Assembly: GCA_035048495.1 (NCBI GenBank)
Contig: CM068546.1
Coordinates: 32,940,674 to 33,004,673 of the forward strand
Length of the DNA: 64,000 nt
Direction: 5' to 3'
Source of the DNA: Euptelea pleiosperma
Taxonomy: Eukaryota > Streptophyta > Magnoliopsida > Ranunculales > Eupteleaceae
Under the pieces are notes generated by a model. It did not search any database and was not told the DNA's origin. It worked only from the letters and a program-made list of their open reading frames with translations. Positions 22,975-34,663 of this stretch are shown here, in pieces; within the stretch, counting starts at the first letter, position 1, and the number at the start of each line of letters is the position of its first letter. Both the position numbers and the translations under genes were made by a program.

Positions 22975-23290
22975 CGGACCACTGATTAGCCACATGGCAC
23001 ACTCTTAGAGGCCACTGACCAAACAACATTGGGCCATTCCTAGGTGGACCGGCATACCAAAAATCAGACTGATTAGTGATTTCAAATCTTTCGATTTTTT
23101 CTACCTTCAATAATGCTCAAATTCCAGAGTTAAAAGTCAACCAACGAAAACAATTCCAAACCTACGTTTAGAAATCACTAGTCAAGTTAATTTTTGGTCT
23201 GTAGGTCTAACTAGGGCAGGGCAAAACATCAATCTCTAAGAGTATGTCACGTGGCTCGTATTGTGGAACGTCAGCAAAGTTCTAATCTGG
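22975..23290. mobile_element. Mutator-like MITE (family A)
   Basis: The left arm has GCCACATGGCACACTCTTAG and the right arm the inverted GTCACGTGGCTCGTATTGTG. The centre has AAAAATCAGACTGATTAGTG and its partner. The outer ends share a CTTTGxTGACG word. Confidence 0.65.
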
Positions 23291-23403
23291 TGACTTGTCT
23301 GCCAAGTGAAAAAAATGTATACTATTTTGGTCTGCCTTAACGGATATGTGGTCCTTATTAGTTGCATAGGCAGCTCACTTTGGATAATCAATCAAGAATA
23401 AAA

Positions 23404-23822
23404 GGGTGTTTGGATCATCATTTTACAAATTTATTTAAAAAAATAACTTTTTTGAAAATGTGTTTTTCTCAAAATGAGTGTTTGGGTCATCATTAATGCA
23501 AAATGTCTTTATCTTCTTTTAGTGGGCACCACTACTATAATTGATGAGAGTAACATATGGGGAAGGGTATGAGTAGGGTTTCTGTGTTTATTATGTTCAT
23601 TGAGCTAGCAAAATTAAAAAAAAAAAAAAAATTACTTGAAAACAGATTTCAGCTATTTTTTTTTTTTTTTTTTATAAAAAGACTCTGACTTAAAAATATA
23701 TTTTTTATGGAATAAATACTTTTTAAAAAATAGTCATCCAAACAATCTATTATTTTGGGAAAAGTCTTTTGTAGAAAAAAAAAAAAAAGACTTTTCTAAA
23801 AAAGGAGATCCAAACACTCCCC
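23404..23822. mobile_element. Harbinger-like MITE
   Basis: The ends are GGGTGTTTGGATCATCATTT and GGAGATCCAAACACTCCCC, with an A/T-rich interior full of long A and T runs. It is related to 23964-24364. No clean TAA duplication. Confidence 0.65.
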
Positions 23823-23963
23823 AAGATTTTATTTTTCATAATTGAGAATAAGTAATTAGCTTGGAAAAAAAATTCTAAAAGGCTATGTATGGTTGCCCTG
23901 AATAACTACACAACTCCCGCGCATCTTTGTTCACCTCGTACTCACTTTAATATTTTAAATTAA

Positions 23964-24364
23964 GGGGGTGTTTGGATCTCCATTTTTCAAAAAAATTTAT
24001 TTAAAAAAATTACTTTTCTGAAAATATATTTTTGAAATTGTGTTTTTTTTTTTAAAGGTCATTTGGATCATCATTAATACAAAATATCTTTATCTTCTCT
24101 TAGTGGGCCTCACCACTATAATGTCTTTATTTTTTTGGAAGGGGACTTCCACCAAAAATTGTTTCTTTGTTTATTATGTTTATTTAGCTAGGAAATTTTT
24201 AAAAAGTATTTTTTTACTTGAAAAACAACTTTCAGCTATTTTTTTATAAAAAGATTTTTTGGCTTGAAAATTTTATTTTTATGGAATAAATACTTTAAAA
24301 GAAATAGTAATCCAAACAATCTATTATTTTTGAAAAGTCCAAAAATGGTGATCCAAACACCCCC
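23964..24364. mobile_element. Harbinger/Tourist MITE with TAA target duplication
   Basis: The ends are GGGGGTGTTTGGATCTCC and GGTGATCCAAACACCCCC, flanked by TAA at 23961-23963 and 24365-24367. It is a sister copy of 23404-23822. Confidence 0.8.
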
Positions 24365-24367
24365 TAA

Positions 24368-25680
24368 GTTTTAAACATTTTTTTTTCCATTCAAAAACAT
24401 GAAGTACATGGCAAGCAAGGACACGTGGGCGTCGATTAAGTTACCCAAACACCCGGGAGTAGAGGATCTGAATTCTTTTTTATAGGGTTGGGATTTGTTT
24501 GAATAAGCAGATATTTGACTTCCAAGAAGGTATCAACTCCCTCCAAGTCCCTAACTGAAAGAATAATACTCTTGTTCTATAATTGAAATCTTTATTTTCT
24601 TGATGACTTTTCTTAAGACTAATAATTTATATATTTAAATTTAGTCAAACCTTCTTTTTTTTTCAATTCAAAACATACCTTGACATCACAAGCATAAAAT
24701 GATGGGCCCACGATCTCTATCCAGTGTGTATGCAAGGCCTGGCTATTGACATCACAAATTCTATTAAGTCTTCCAACTACTATATAAAATAAATTAGAAG
24801 TTAATTTCCACAAGAAATGAAAGTATATTTCCAGACTGTCGACCGGTCATTGTCGGGTCGACCGGGTCACCCTAAAGAGACATTTTATTGGTCCCACTCT
24901 ATATCTAAGGGTCTAGCCCCATCTAAGCTGGGTCAGCTGGTTCAGGCGTCTAGGTCAGCCGGATACCAGACACCAGAAATCGAACTGTTTTTGTGGGTGG
25001 TTTGTAAAAAATATATAGTGGGTGGCAATATCCACACGATTTTTTTTGTTTAGTAAACCGCGGGGTAGATTGGTAATTTACTATTGTAGGAAATTGTTGG
25101 GTTGATTACGCAGTTTTCTTAAGGAAGGGGGTGATTTACAAACAAGGAGGAAGTTATCAAATTGGCTTTTTATTGTCTTCAGTCCAATTCATGATGGAAA
25201 GTTGGACCGTCTTCACGGTCTCAAATGTCTAAATAATAATCCAGAACATTCACGGGCGTGGACCCTCTTGGTCACATGAAAATCGCTAACGCTTTGTCAC
25301 TCATACTACTTTTTTGCGTTTTATAATCTCAAGTTTACACCACCACATAGGATATAGTTGGGAGTCGCGACCCACCAGTCACGGGTCCCACCATAAGAAT
25401 CTACTTTGTAAATCATCATAGCCTTCCGCGTAAAAATCTTTGTCTACGATACTGACACTGATGTGATAGCTCCGTTACTATTATATAGTCTCATTACGGG
25501 AATCCAAGCCATAGGATGACGGGATCATAACGTCACGGTCACGAGATCAGTGATATAAGTGGTTGGATATTAGAGGTATCACGACATTGGCCTTGTTGTC
25601 TACACGTTCTCGCATTTTTTTATAGCATCCAAGAGAGTTGCAATAGATCAGACACTTGGATCATTGATCGGATCTTTGTA
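24368..25680. other. No gene seen
   Basis: No gene-like frame. A region at 24835-24870 is rich in GTCGACCGG words, but I see no flanking terminal repeats. Confidence 0.4.
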
Positions 25681-25689
25681 CCAAAAATG

Positions 25690-25890
25690 CTCAAATTCCT
25701 ACCGTTAAATTCAACCCATGAAAATAACTTCAATCCAACGCTTAGAAATCAGTGATCAGGTTTATTTTTGGTTTGTAGGTCCACCTAGTGATTGGCCAAA
25801 CAACCATACCGTCAGTCTTCTTCTTAAGAATGTACCACGTGGCTCATATTGGCTACAGTCAGCAGCGTCGCTGACTGCATGTGTCATCAA
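25690..25890. mobile_element. Mutator-like MITE (family A), partial
   Basis: The right half is well kept (GTTTGTAGGTCCACCTAG, then TGTACCACGTGGCTCATATT). The left half is replaced by unrelated sequence. Confidence 0.55.
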
Positions 25891-25959
25891 AGGTTTACAT
25901 CGTCAAACGGTCCCCTTCTTAAGGACGGTAAATACTTAATTAGCGAGACAACACGGGGG

Positions 25960-26235
25960 ATTCCAAAAATACCATTTGGAGCTTAGTTTAGGGCCTACTG
26001 ATCTTATGGATGTTTGGAAGACCACCTCTTGGTGGACCTGCATACCAAAGATCAGCTATCAACGGTCAAAATCCATGTTATTAAAGTAATAAATCCAAAG
26101 GTTACAAATCACTAATTATACTGATTTTTTATCTGTAGGTTTATCAAGAGATGGACAAAATATCCATAAGGTAAGTGGGCCCAAAGAGTACTCCACGTGG
26201 CGTTTTAGAGGGTGGGGACATCAAACACGAGCTAC
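25960..26235. mobile_element. Mutator-like MITE (family A), divergent
   Basis: It has the GGCCTACTGATCTTATGGAT start, CTTGGTGGACCTGCATACC and a terminal CTCCACGTGGCG box. Confidence 0.5.
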
Positions 26236-26656
26236 TTAGTAGCCATGCCACGTGGTTTTATGCTCGCAGAGGTGGGACGAGCCTGTGTGCCAAGTACTCA
26301 TTGGCTGTCACGGGCTGTACGTCATCAAAGTTTTACTCCTGTTGATCAGGCTATAGCGATTGAGATTGGCCGCTCCTTTTAATTAGTGACAAAAATGATG
26401 GAGATTTATATCCAATCCAACGGTTAAGGAACACGTTGGATCACTGCATCAGGTCCTTTGCTTGCAAAATTGACCACTCATCTATAACAACTGTCTAGCT
26501 GTGGAGAGTCGAGGAGGGACCCAATATAGCATGACAGGAGAGGAGGGAATCCTAAAGGCGATAGTGGAGAGCGACTCCTTATTTGTGGCGTCCATGATGC
26601 ATTGTTGAGACAGTTCCCTATCACCTCCACAATCTTGTGTCGGGTATTGGAAAAAA

Positions 26657-27000
26657 TGTAACAAGGTATACCTGAGCCTTTATGGCTGCCATTTGGGCCC
26701 ATTGACCGCATAGATGTTTAGCACAGCCCTTTGGTGGATATACACACCAAAAATCACCATGATTGGTAATCTGGATATTCATTAGATTTCACTACTTTTC
26801 AGGGCGTGATTCTAGCCGTTGGATTCTACCATTTTGTTGAGTACTAAAACCAACGGCTAACAATCATCAAACAAGCTGATTTTTTACATGAATATCTACA
26901 AAGGGGTGGGGTAAACATCCATGCGGTCAGTTGGCGACAACAGTGAGTAACAAAAATCACACTTTCTCTCACCAAAAAACGTCAAGTATACCTTGTTACA
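26657..27000. mobile_element. Mutator-like MITE (family A) with TGTAACAAGGTATAC ends
   Basis: The inverted ends are TGTAACAAGGTATACCTGA and TCAAGTATACCTTGTTACA. The interior is the family A core. The outer flanks are A-rich on both sides, so the target duplication is not clear. Confidence 0.75.
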
Positions 27001-27042
27001 TCACAACTCAAAAAAAAAAAAAAAACTATTTGAGAGTAGAAC

Positions 27043-27799
27043 TTTTTCTTTTTTTTTCAGAAAATTTTCGAAACGAACCCAAGTTTAAAGGGTTTAAAAA
27101 GAACTGTATTTTTGAAATTTTTTCAAAACAAACTTAGGAATCCGAACCGTTAATGGCAGATTTGCCCTTGTCCTCTCGCCTGAAAAAAAAAGTGAAATTG
27201 TTGTTAGACGCCATACTGTTTGGCGACGGTTATTACAGTCGCCAAACTGTTCGGCGTCGGTGGTTTGGCAACGTTTAATAGTCGACGCCGAACGATTTGG
27301 CGACCGTTAATAACCGTCGCCAAACAGTATGGCTGTCTGACAGCGATTTGACTTTTTTTTCACACACAATTTTGGTGTACCCACCTACATAGAAGATAAA
27401 TAAATGGCTTATTTTTTGTGAGGATATGATCCGCACCGTATATATCGCCTAATCTAAAATTTCTAACATCATCAAACGTGAGTTTCAAGTTAACATGGTA
27501 AAAAATAAACACCTAACAATATAGCGTATCATTTTGTGAACCTCCAAACGGTTTGGCAGTTCACAAAATGATACGCCATACTGTATGATGTCTTATAACA
27601 ACATACGCCAAACCGTTTGGCGTATCGTTTGAAGAGGGCAATTCAGCCATTTTAAAGTTTCGTGAGAATATGCCAAACGGTTTGGCATCCTAAGTTTGCT
27701 TTGATAAATTTCAAAAAATACGGTTCTTTTTGGAAAATACCTTTAAACTTGGGTTTGTTTCGAAAATTTTCCCTTTTTTTTTTTTTTTTTTTGTAATCA
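27043..27799. mobile_element. Fold-back element with 11-bp target duplication and nested palindromes
   Basis: It is flanked by GAGAGTAGAAC at 27032-27042 and 27800-27810. Arms of about 100 bp share AAAATTTTCGAAAC, CCCAAGTTTAAAGG, AAAAAGAAC and CAAACTTAGGA. The interior is a chain of palindromes built on CCAAACGGTTTGG and GCCAAACTGTTCGGCG. One long stem spans 27210-27335 and another 27523-27576 around GTATCATTTTGTGAAC. Confidence 0.75.
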
Positions 27800-28153
27800 G
27801 AGAGTAGAACCTTAATGCAAAGGGTTTCGGATACAAAATCCCTATTAAAGGACTTTTTTATGCCGACCATGGAACCGAATTTGGTCAACTGATTTGACTA
27901 TAAAACTATTGATTTTTTTTATGTTGAAACCGTAGGTTGATCCACCGCATGACTTCTACCTCCTATAACTCCTTAATTAAAAATAATAAATTCAGGAAAA
28001 ATGTTTTCCCAAAATACATTCACTTTTATGATCTCATCGCATAGTGTTGGTGATTTTTTTTCCAAAATAATGGAAAAAAATGACTTCTTATAAAAAAAAT
28101 ATATATAACTTTTCCTAAGAGAATCTTGTCTATCTATTCCCAAGAGAATCTTA

Positions 28154-28293
28154 GGTAGTGTTTGATAAATTAAGTTATCAGATCTAAAAGCTTAAAGTGC
28201 TTAAGGGTTTAGGGTATAGTGCTTAAAGTGCTAAACCCTGAAATCACCTCATTTGGACTTAAGGTCTGAAAAGAAGTTTTACCAAACGCCACC
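28154..28293. mobile_element. Harbinger-like MITE, 140 bp, TTA duplication
   Basis: The ends are GGTAGTGTTTGATAAA and TTTTACCAAACGCCACC, flanked by TTA at 28151-28153 and 28294-28296. The centre contains repeated AAGTGCTTAA-like words. Confidence 0.75.
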
Positions 28294-28746
28294 TTACCCT
28301 TACTAGTTAATCTCATTATTATAAAGTTGAACCAGCCCCCTTTCTTTGCCAACTGATAAAAAAAAAAGATAAATTCTTTTGTGACTAATGGTTGTAGCAG
28401 GGCCCACATGTGGATGAGTTAAGGAATGATTTTTTTTTTTGAGAGGATAGTCTTCTCAACATGAGTATAAATTCATAAAAGATCAAAGTTCTAACATTTC
28501 CGACCTTATAAAAAATGTGGATTACAAGTTGAAATATTACAAGCTGTCCATTTTTATAGTTAACTTTAGCTTCACATTTGATAAGGTTAGAAGTTTTTAA
28601 ATAGTGCTAATTTTTTTTGCGAGGATGGTCTAACCCTGTCAAATGTGATAATTCAGAATATTTCACATTATAATCTACTTTTCATAAAGCTAAAAACATC
28701 AGAAATTGCTGATTTTTTATATGGGGGATATCTGTGTAGAAAAGAC

Positions 28747-29111
28747 CAAGGTTTAAAGGGGACCGTTATAATGGTATAACAGATTGGGGGCGTTACTGTT
28801 TTTTCCGTTATAATGAAAAAAAAAAAACCTCAGGGGCAAAAACGGAAAAAATGGCGCTGAAAATTTGAATTTCAAAAATGGAAAATAACGGAAAAAATGG
28901 AATCTAACGGAAAATAATGACCAGTTTTTTCACAAAAATTTTCAGAAAATAACGGTCATTATTTTCGTTATAACGGAAAATAACTGCCCTTATTTTCATT
29001 ATAACGGCCGTTATTTTCTGGACATTTTAACGGTCCATAACATAACGGGCTAGGTCCAAATCCGTTATAACGGCCATTATTTTCTTTATAATGGCCGTTT
29101 TTTAAACCTTG
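28747..29111. mobile_element. hAT-like MITE, CGTTATAACGG family (family B)
   Basis: It is flanked by a perfect 8-bp duplication, GAAAAGAC (28739-28746 and 29112-29119). The ends are CAAGGTTTAAAGGGGACCG and GGCCGTTTTTTAAACCTTG. The interior is made of ATAACGG and CGTTAT units. The right tip and flank are copied once more at about 29149-29208. Confidence 0.9.
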
Positions 29112-29630
29112 GAAAAGACTATGCTCACAAAAAATCATCCCCTAACTCGTAACGGCGGTTTTTTAAACCTTGGAAAAGACTCCTCACAAAAAATCATCCC
29201 CTAACTCATCCACATATTGCTATTGAAGCTTTGAAGTTTTTAGGTTTATAATGGAGAAATGTAGGTCTATAACGGGGTTCCAGGCCCAGGGCTTGGCTTG
29301 GCATGCCGGTTCGAGCCAAATCGACCCAAGTGCATCTTTTTTAAATTCAAAACATGTAAGGGTGTGTTGGATGGGCAAAATCAGACTGGACGGGACATAG
29401 GCCAGGCTCACTGGAACGGGCCTCAAAAGGGTGAGTCCAGACCCCTTCCAGACACCACGATGGGCTAGGCTTTAGCCCACCGAAGCCGGGTCGCAGGCCA
29501 CGGCCCAAAATGCCAAGCTGATCTATAGGTACAGAAATTGACAAATGAAAAAATGTTGCAATCTCCTGTCCGACTAATTTATGGTAGATCTCTTACGTAA
29601 AACTCTTAATTAAAGAACTTAATCGTACAA

Positions 29631-29681
29631 GACTTTATGTTGCATTTGGCTTTGAAAAAAAAAAGACTTTATGTTGCATTT
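29631..29681 (+). mobile_element. Micro retroinsertion with 17-19 bp target duplication
   Basis: GACTTTATGTTGCATTT occurs at 29631-29647 and 29665-29681, flanking only GGCTTTG plus ten A residues. This is the footprint of target-primed reverse transcription that copied just a poly(A) tail and a few bases. Confidence 0.75.
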
Positions 29682-30161
29682 ACAAAATGATCTTGCTCCA
29701 ACAAATGGAGGATTCTCAAAGCCACCAAAAGCAAATATCAATTGTACTTATAGTTCAATAGAACGGATAATTGGAGAATTACTTGACACATGACTAACCT
29801 AAATCACCGGATTCCACGTGTCAATGAGTATGAATGGGAGAATTACAAAATGATCTCTCTCTCTCTCTCTCTCCCTATAGACCCCGTCTGACTTGTTCTA
29901 TGGTAAAAACTTTAGGCCCAAGTCCAGCCCATTGATAGATAAAACTGGCTGACAGAGGCCACCAATTGTGTAGATGCCATGAAAGGGGCCGCCAATGATG
30001 GGTCCCATTCCCACATGGTAAATCTCACACACCACGAGATTGTCTTCATAAGATGATATAATTCCTCCCAATTGGGATGATCTGTGATCCCGATCTCGTG
30101 AAAAGCCCTAGAGATACATATGCTTTCGTTTTTGGACAAGATCGCACCATTCAATTGACCT

Positions 30162-30527
30162 GAGTAGAACTTTGATGACGAGGTCCTGTCATTGAGGCCC
30201 ACGTGGCACACTCTTAGAGGACTCTGACCGCATGGATGTTTGGCCAATCCATAGGTGGACCTACAAACCAAAAATCAGCCTGATTCGTGATTTCTAGGCG
30301 TTGGATTGGAGTTATTTTCATGGGTTGATTTTAACCGTGGGAAGTTTAGCATTATTGACCATTATTTGAGGTACAAAGATCCAAAGGTTTGAAATCACTA
30401 ATCAAGCTGATTTTTGGTTTGTAGGTTCACCTAGGGATTGGAAAAACATCCATATAGTCAGAGTCGCCTAAGAGTGTGCCACGCGGCTCATATTGCTCCC
30501 TGTCATCCTGTCTTCAAAGTTTTACTC
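30162..30527. mobile_element. Mutator-like MITE (family A) with 10-bp target duplication
   Basis: It is flanked by CAATTGACCT at 30152-30161 and 30528-30537. The inverted ends are GAGTAGAACTTTGATGAC and the complement of GTCTTCAAAGTTTTACTC. Arms continue to CGTGGCACACTCTTAG. It is 366 bp and about 0.5 kb upstream of a CT-rich plant-type leader. Confidence 0.9.
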
Positions 30528-31039
30528 CAATTGACCTCACCTAGTAAATCTCCTGGGCGAAAATGTTGGTCCAATCACATGATGTAACCATTGAATCAAT
30601 GGACTTTGACCCGACACACACAGATTGGTAGGTCCTACTTCCATGCAGATAGTGCAGCAGAGGTCCGTAGTATGCTCCCGCCTCCATGTGTATCAGATCA
30701 CACAGTGAGCGGAGTTTCGTCTGTTAAAACCGAACTTCATTTAAAAACGTCGCATTTCGGTCAGAAATCAGTATTTTGTTGGTGTCCACCTCAGGAAGAC
30801 GTTTTCCTATTGTCCAAACCGTGGGATGTTCCACTATATTTGAATAATCTTAATCTCGAGGAACATCCATGGTGTGGATATATTGTAAACATTCTCCTGA
30901 GGCTGACAACCCCACAGCTCTTCATTTTAATCCACAAATTTATTCTGGGTTTCGGTGCGGTGCCGGGCATGTGCGTGCACGCCGTGCAGTTGCTACAAAC
31001 GTATACGAAGCCAGCCAAACCATTTTCGAAGGCTTCCCT

Positions 31040-31910
31040 TTTCGCTTACTTGCGCTTCTCCTTCTCTCTGAGGAGAAAGGAAAGAGAGAGAGTGGGAGAG
31101 AGAAATCGGTCTTAGGGTTTCTTCGTTTTCGCCATTTCTAGGGTTCTTATTATTTCATCTATCTCGTGATCCTCAGCCCTTCAATTGAGATCTCTAAAAA
31201 TGTTAAATTGGATCTGATTCTCTCTCATTATCTGTTTTGCAATATTTTTTGAGCGTAACGAGGCGATATTTGGCCACTATTGAGGCGATTTCTTCGATTG
31301 TATTGAGGTGAGTGTCCATTTGTCTGATTTTTTTCTTTTGGTTTTGAATTACTGCTTTTAGGTGGTTTTTTTTTTTTTTTAATTCTGTGCAGTTTTCTCG
31401 TTAAATCCATGGTTATGGTTTAGGTTTTGTTGGTAATTTGCATATGTTGAATGCTTTTCCAATTTATGCAGCTTCTTTTGGGTTTTTTGGTTCTGCAAAT
31501 TTAACTTCATTGTTGCACTACAACGAAATAAATGATTGTAATGACTAATGTGTTGAACTTCTTTACAAATTTTGATATCGGAATGCAGGTTGGTTTACAT
31601 TGGCATCGTGATATCTTTCACTCTTGCAAAAGCCGCAGACATGTAGCCCCGGATTACCTTTTTCCGGGGCAGAAGGGCAGGTTTGGTCTCAACTGGTCTA
31701 AGAAGGTGAATGAATTTCTTGCATTTATTGGTGCATTTTTTTGTTTGCTTGTTTATATATTCAGTTGCATTTTGATTACAAGTGCCTACCGTCTGATCAA
31801 GTGGAATAATCACCTTCTTGTTGGTTGGAAATGGCAGAATATTTGTAATGGCATGCGGTCACGGCAGCTATGTGCAACGGCATTTCTAGATTATACACAA
31901 GGAACTAAAG
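31040..31910 (+). promoter_or_regulatory. Putative promoter/leader exons of the SGF73-like gene
   Basis: A GA-rich leader with TTAGGGTTTCTTCGTTTTCGCC is typical of plant 5' ends. Candidate leader exons end at 31307 (GAG then GTGAGT), span 31589-31705 (CAG acceptor, GTGAAT donor) and 31838-31910 (CAG acceptor, GTATGC donor). They have no long frame and would be non-coding leader joined to the start exon at 38.5 kb. The link over 6.6 kb is an inference; they may instead belong to a separate transcript. Confidence 0.35.
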
Positions 31911-32487
31911 GTATGCATGCAGCCTACTTATATTGTCTAGTAATTGTGTATTCTTATATTACTCAATTCTTCTCTGAAAGTTGAAACATTGCCTCTCTCT
32001 CTTTGCTTCACATCCCATTATTGGGCATTTAAACTCTCGATGTGCTTGTCTTCCCATGTTTTAAGTTTTCATGGGCAGTTCTTTCCTGTAGTTTCATTGT
32101 TTCCGGTCTCTTAGTATTAAGGGTAATCTGAAAATAAAAAGATTTCAGAGGCGTTTGTTGATAATTCATATTGGTTACCCTGTTTCATAAAAGTTTCAAG
32201 ATTTTAAACCTTCTAGTTATCTATCAAGAGAAAAAATAAAATAAAAAAATCACCAATTGTTTCCGATCAAAAAAAAATCTCAGTAATCTCAGCTTCTTTC
32301 CCAAATAAGGAATTTGCATAAAGTCGCCAATACGTGTTTATAGACTTCTGCATTGAGTGATGAGTAAACCTCACTTTGTTTAAGTAAGTTTTTCATGCAT
32401 GTAAAGGAAATGATGAGCTCTAGGTATGAGGTGTCTTCTTTCAATCTTGAGCTCCCTTCCCACACTGGTAGCAAGTTAAGGAGGCAA

Positions 32488-33137
32488 TATGATGCAGGGC
32501 CTTATGATGGCGACAGACCCAAGGGCCTCAAAACCCGTAGCCAATAATAAGGCCTATGACCCAATCTGAGGCCCATGGAGTTTCATGATCCTGTCTAAAG
32601 TGTCACGTCATAGAGTTCAATTTGGTCTTTGTTAAAGTCTTGGTTTTATTTCTTTTAGTTAGATTAGGTGATACGTCACTAGTTGGTGACAAGCAGGTGA
32701 TACGTAGGTGATGTGTAGTTAATGTCTTTACTGTTAAGTGTTATGTAGTTGCTAGGTGGTTTGTAAGGTGATGCACATGTACTACTCCATCTATAAATAG
32801 AGGAGGCCACGAGTTTAAGGAGGAATGGATTAGTAGATTGTTTGCTGCTGCAAAGCTCTGGAATTGTGAAATCTCTGTCTTCTGGATTAGTGTTATGCCA
32901 TCCCTATGGAGAAAATTTGGCTGGTGATACTCCAGGTTACCTTCCCTCAATGGAGTACTGAGACTATTCTCCATTCTTTCCTATTTATCTTGTACGTCTG
33001 GTGGTGCTATTCCATCACTGGATGAAGCCTTGGTGGTGCACTGCTGACTCCACTCTAGTTTGTCTTCCTCTTGAAGTAGTGCTGATTCTACTTCCTCATC
33101 CCTATTATCTAATTATGGACTTTCTAGCGTTCGATAT
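32488..33137 (+). mobile_element. Possible solo LTR
   Basis: The segment starts near TGATGCAGGGCC and contains a CTATAAATAG box at about 32791-32800, with a transcript-like, CT-rich R/U5 region after it. It ends near GATATAGGACA. No coding part and no matching target duplication were found. Confidence 0.35.
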
Positions 33138-33139
33138 AG

Positions 33140-34660
33140 GACAGATTCCTACTGGTGTATAGACCAAATGAAAACTGAAAAAGAAAATAGAGAAAGAAGA
33201 ATAAGATGTGAGAAACGGAGATTCGAACAATTAAAAACCTTCGAAGGTAGAAAACTTGGAAACCCCAAGTTCTGATAAGCACATCAATTTCCCAAAGGAC
33301 AAATCACTAAGGAAAATTTCTCAAAAATACTCAAATTCAATTCACTAATACTAAAACTCTAATTAGAAGGCATACCACCACCCCTATTTGGGGCTGGGGA
33401 ATGATAAAGCATGTACAAATTCGCAAAAAGGAAAAGTTGCCAAATGACCAATTCAGTACTTGCATTGCAAGACCTATCACTATTCCTCAATTTTTACCAC
33501 ATGTGGCTTTTGCTAGTAAACAAGAAAATATCCCTATATCTCCAACAACTTATGTTCCTTTTTGTAGCTCAGTTTTCACCACAACAATGAGGTCACAGGT
33601 TCCATTCTGTCTAAACTTTCAAAAGTGAAATTGTTTTCGAGTTTGATTGGCATTTCATATTGTAGCATATTGGGGATTAAAACTACTGTCAAGGCCTTAA
33701 AAGTTTCCAGGAATAACTTCTTAGGTCCAAGTTGAAGGAGACTTGATAAATGTAATCCATTGGGCGGAGGGCAGTGGAGAATGACCTTGGAGACTTGCTA
33801 ACACCATTGATTGTCTTGGAAAATTGGCTAGAGGATGGACTGTAGTTCTCTCATACTTTTAGGCCATGTATTAAATTTTTATTTCAATGTTTATTTCGAC
33901 CAGCCTAGAAATGGAAATATTTCGATTTTGACCTATGTGGAAATAAATATTTTTCATGGAATGGAAATACTGCGGAAAGTTTAGGAAATGATTAAAAGAG
34001 TGCAAAAACACACTCATAAGCCATCAAATTTTAATATACAACCATATGGAGTGTTGAAATGAATGGCCATAGCATTTGGTAATATGCCAAGGCACGTGTC
34101 AGAGAGTTTGACAACTATGAACAACTATAACCACAAATAGAAATGATTATAGCCATCAAATATTCTCACATTGTCACATTAAGTTCATTTTTGTTATCAT
34201 CTTCTATTCTCCACCAACTTAAGTTGGTGGAAGAAAGATATATTCATTGTCATCATCTTTAATTTCTCTACCAACTTGATTATCTCCTGGTGGTGATGGT
34301 GCTTTAGGTGCATGATTTACATTAAATATCTATTGGTAATAAGAGTTGTGCACCCCACGTGGATCAGGTTAAGCCCAAGAAACTTGAAAATTGTTTTCTT
34401 AACTTTGTGAATAGCCGTTGGAAGTGGTCGCGATCTAGTGCAACAAGAAGTGCTGCACACACTAGAAGTACAATTAATAAACGCACTTGGTGCAATAGTT
34501 GAAGAGTTACCAACCTCATTTCCTGGTCTTTGGGACAACATTCTTAAGTACCTTCAAGTTAGTTGAGTTAGAGAGAAATATCTATTACAAAAATATAGTA
34601 ACTTTATGTAAAATCACGGATGTTTAGGGTGAAAACCAGCAAAACAAATTTGATTTTTTT
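33140..34660. other. No gene seen; degenerate repeat sequence
   Basis: No supportable gene. GAAATATTTCGATTT words near 33915 have inverted partners near 35185, hinting at an old hAT-like element that I cannot delimit. Confidence 0.3.
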
Positions 34661-34663
34661 TTT

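Noticed and set aside
27210..27340. Repeated TTTGGCG words resembling a CRISPR-like spaced array
   Set aside because: The units alternate in orientation as palindromes inside a fold-back transposon in a plant genome; there are no constant-length spacers.
30591..31115. A 174-codon open frame on the plus strand
   Set aside because: No recognisable domain, and it runs into the GA-rich leader. The region looks like a promoter, so the frame is probably chance.
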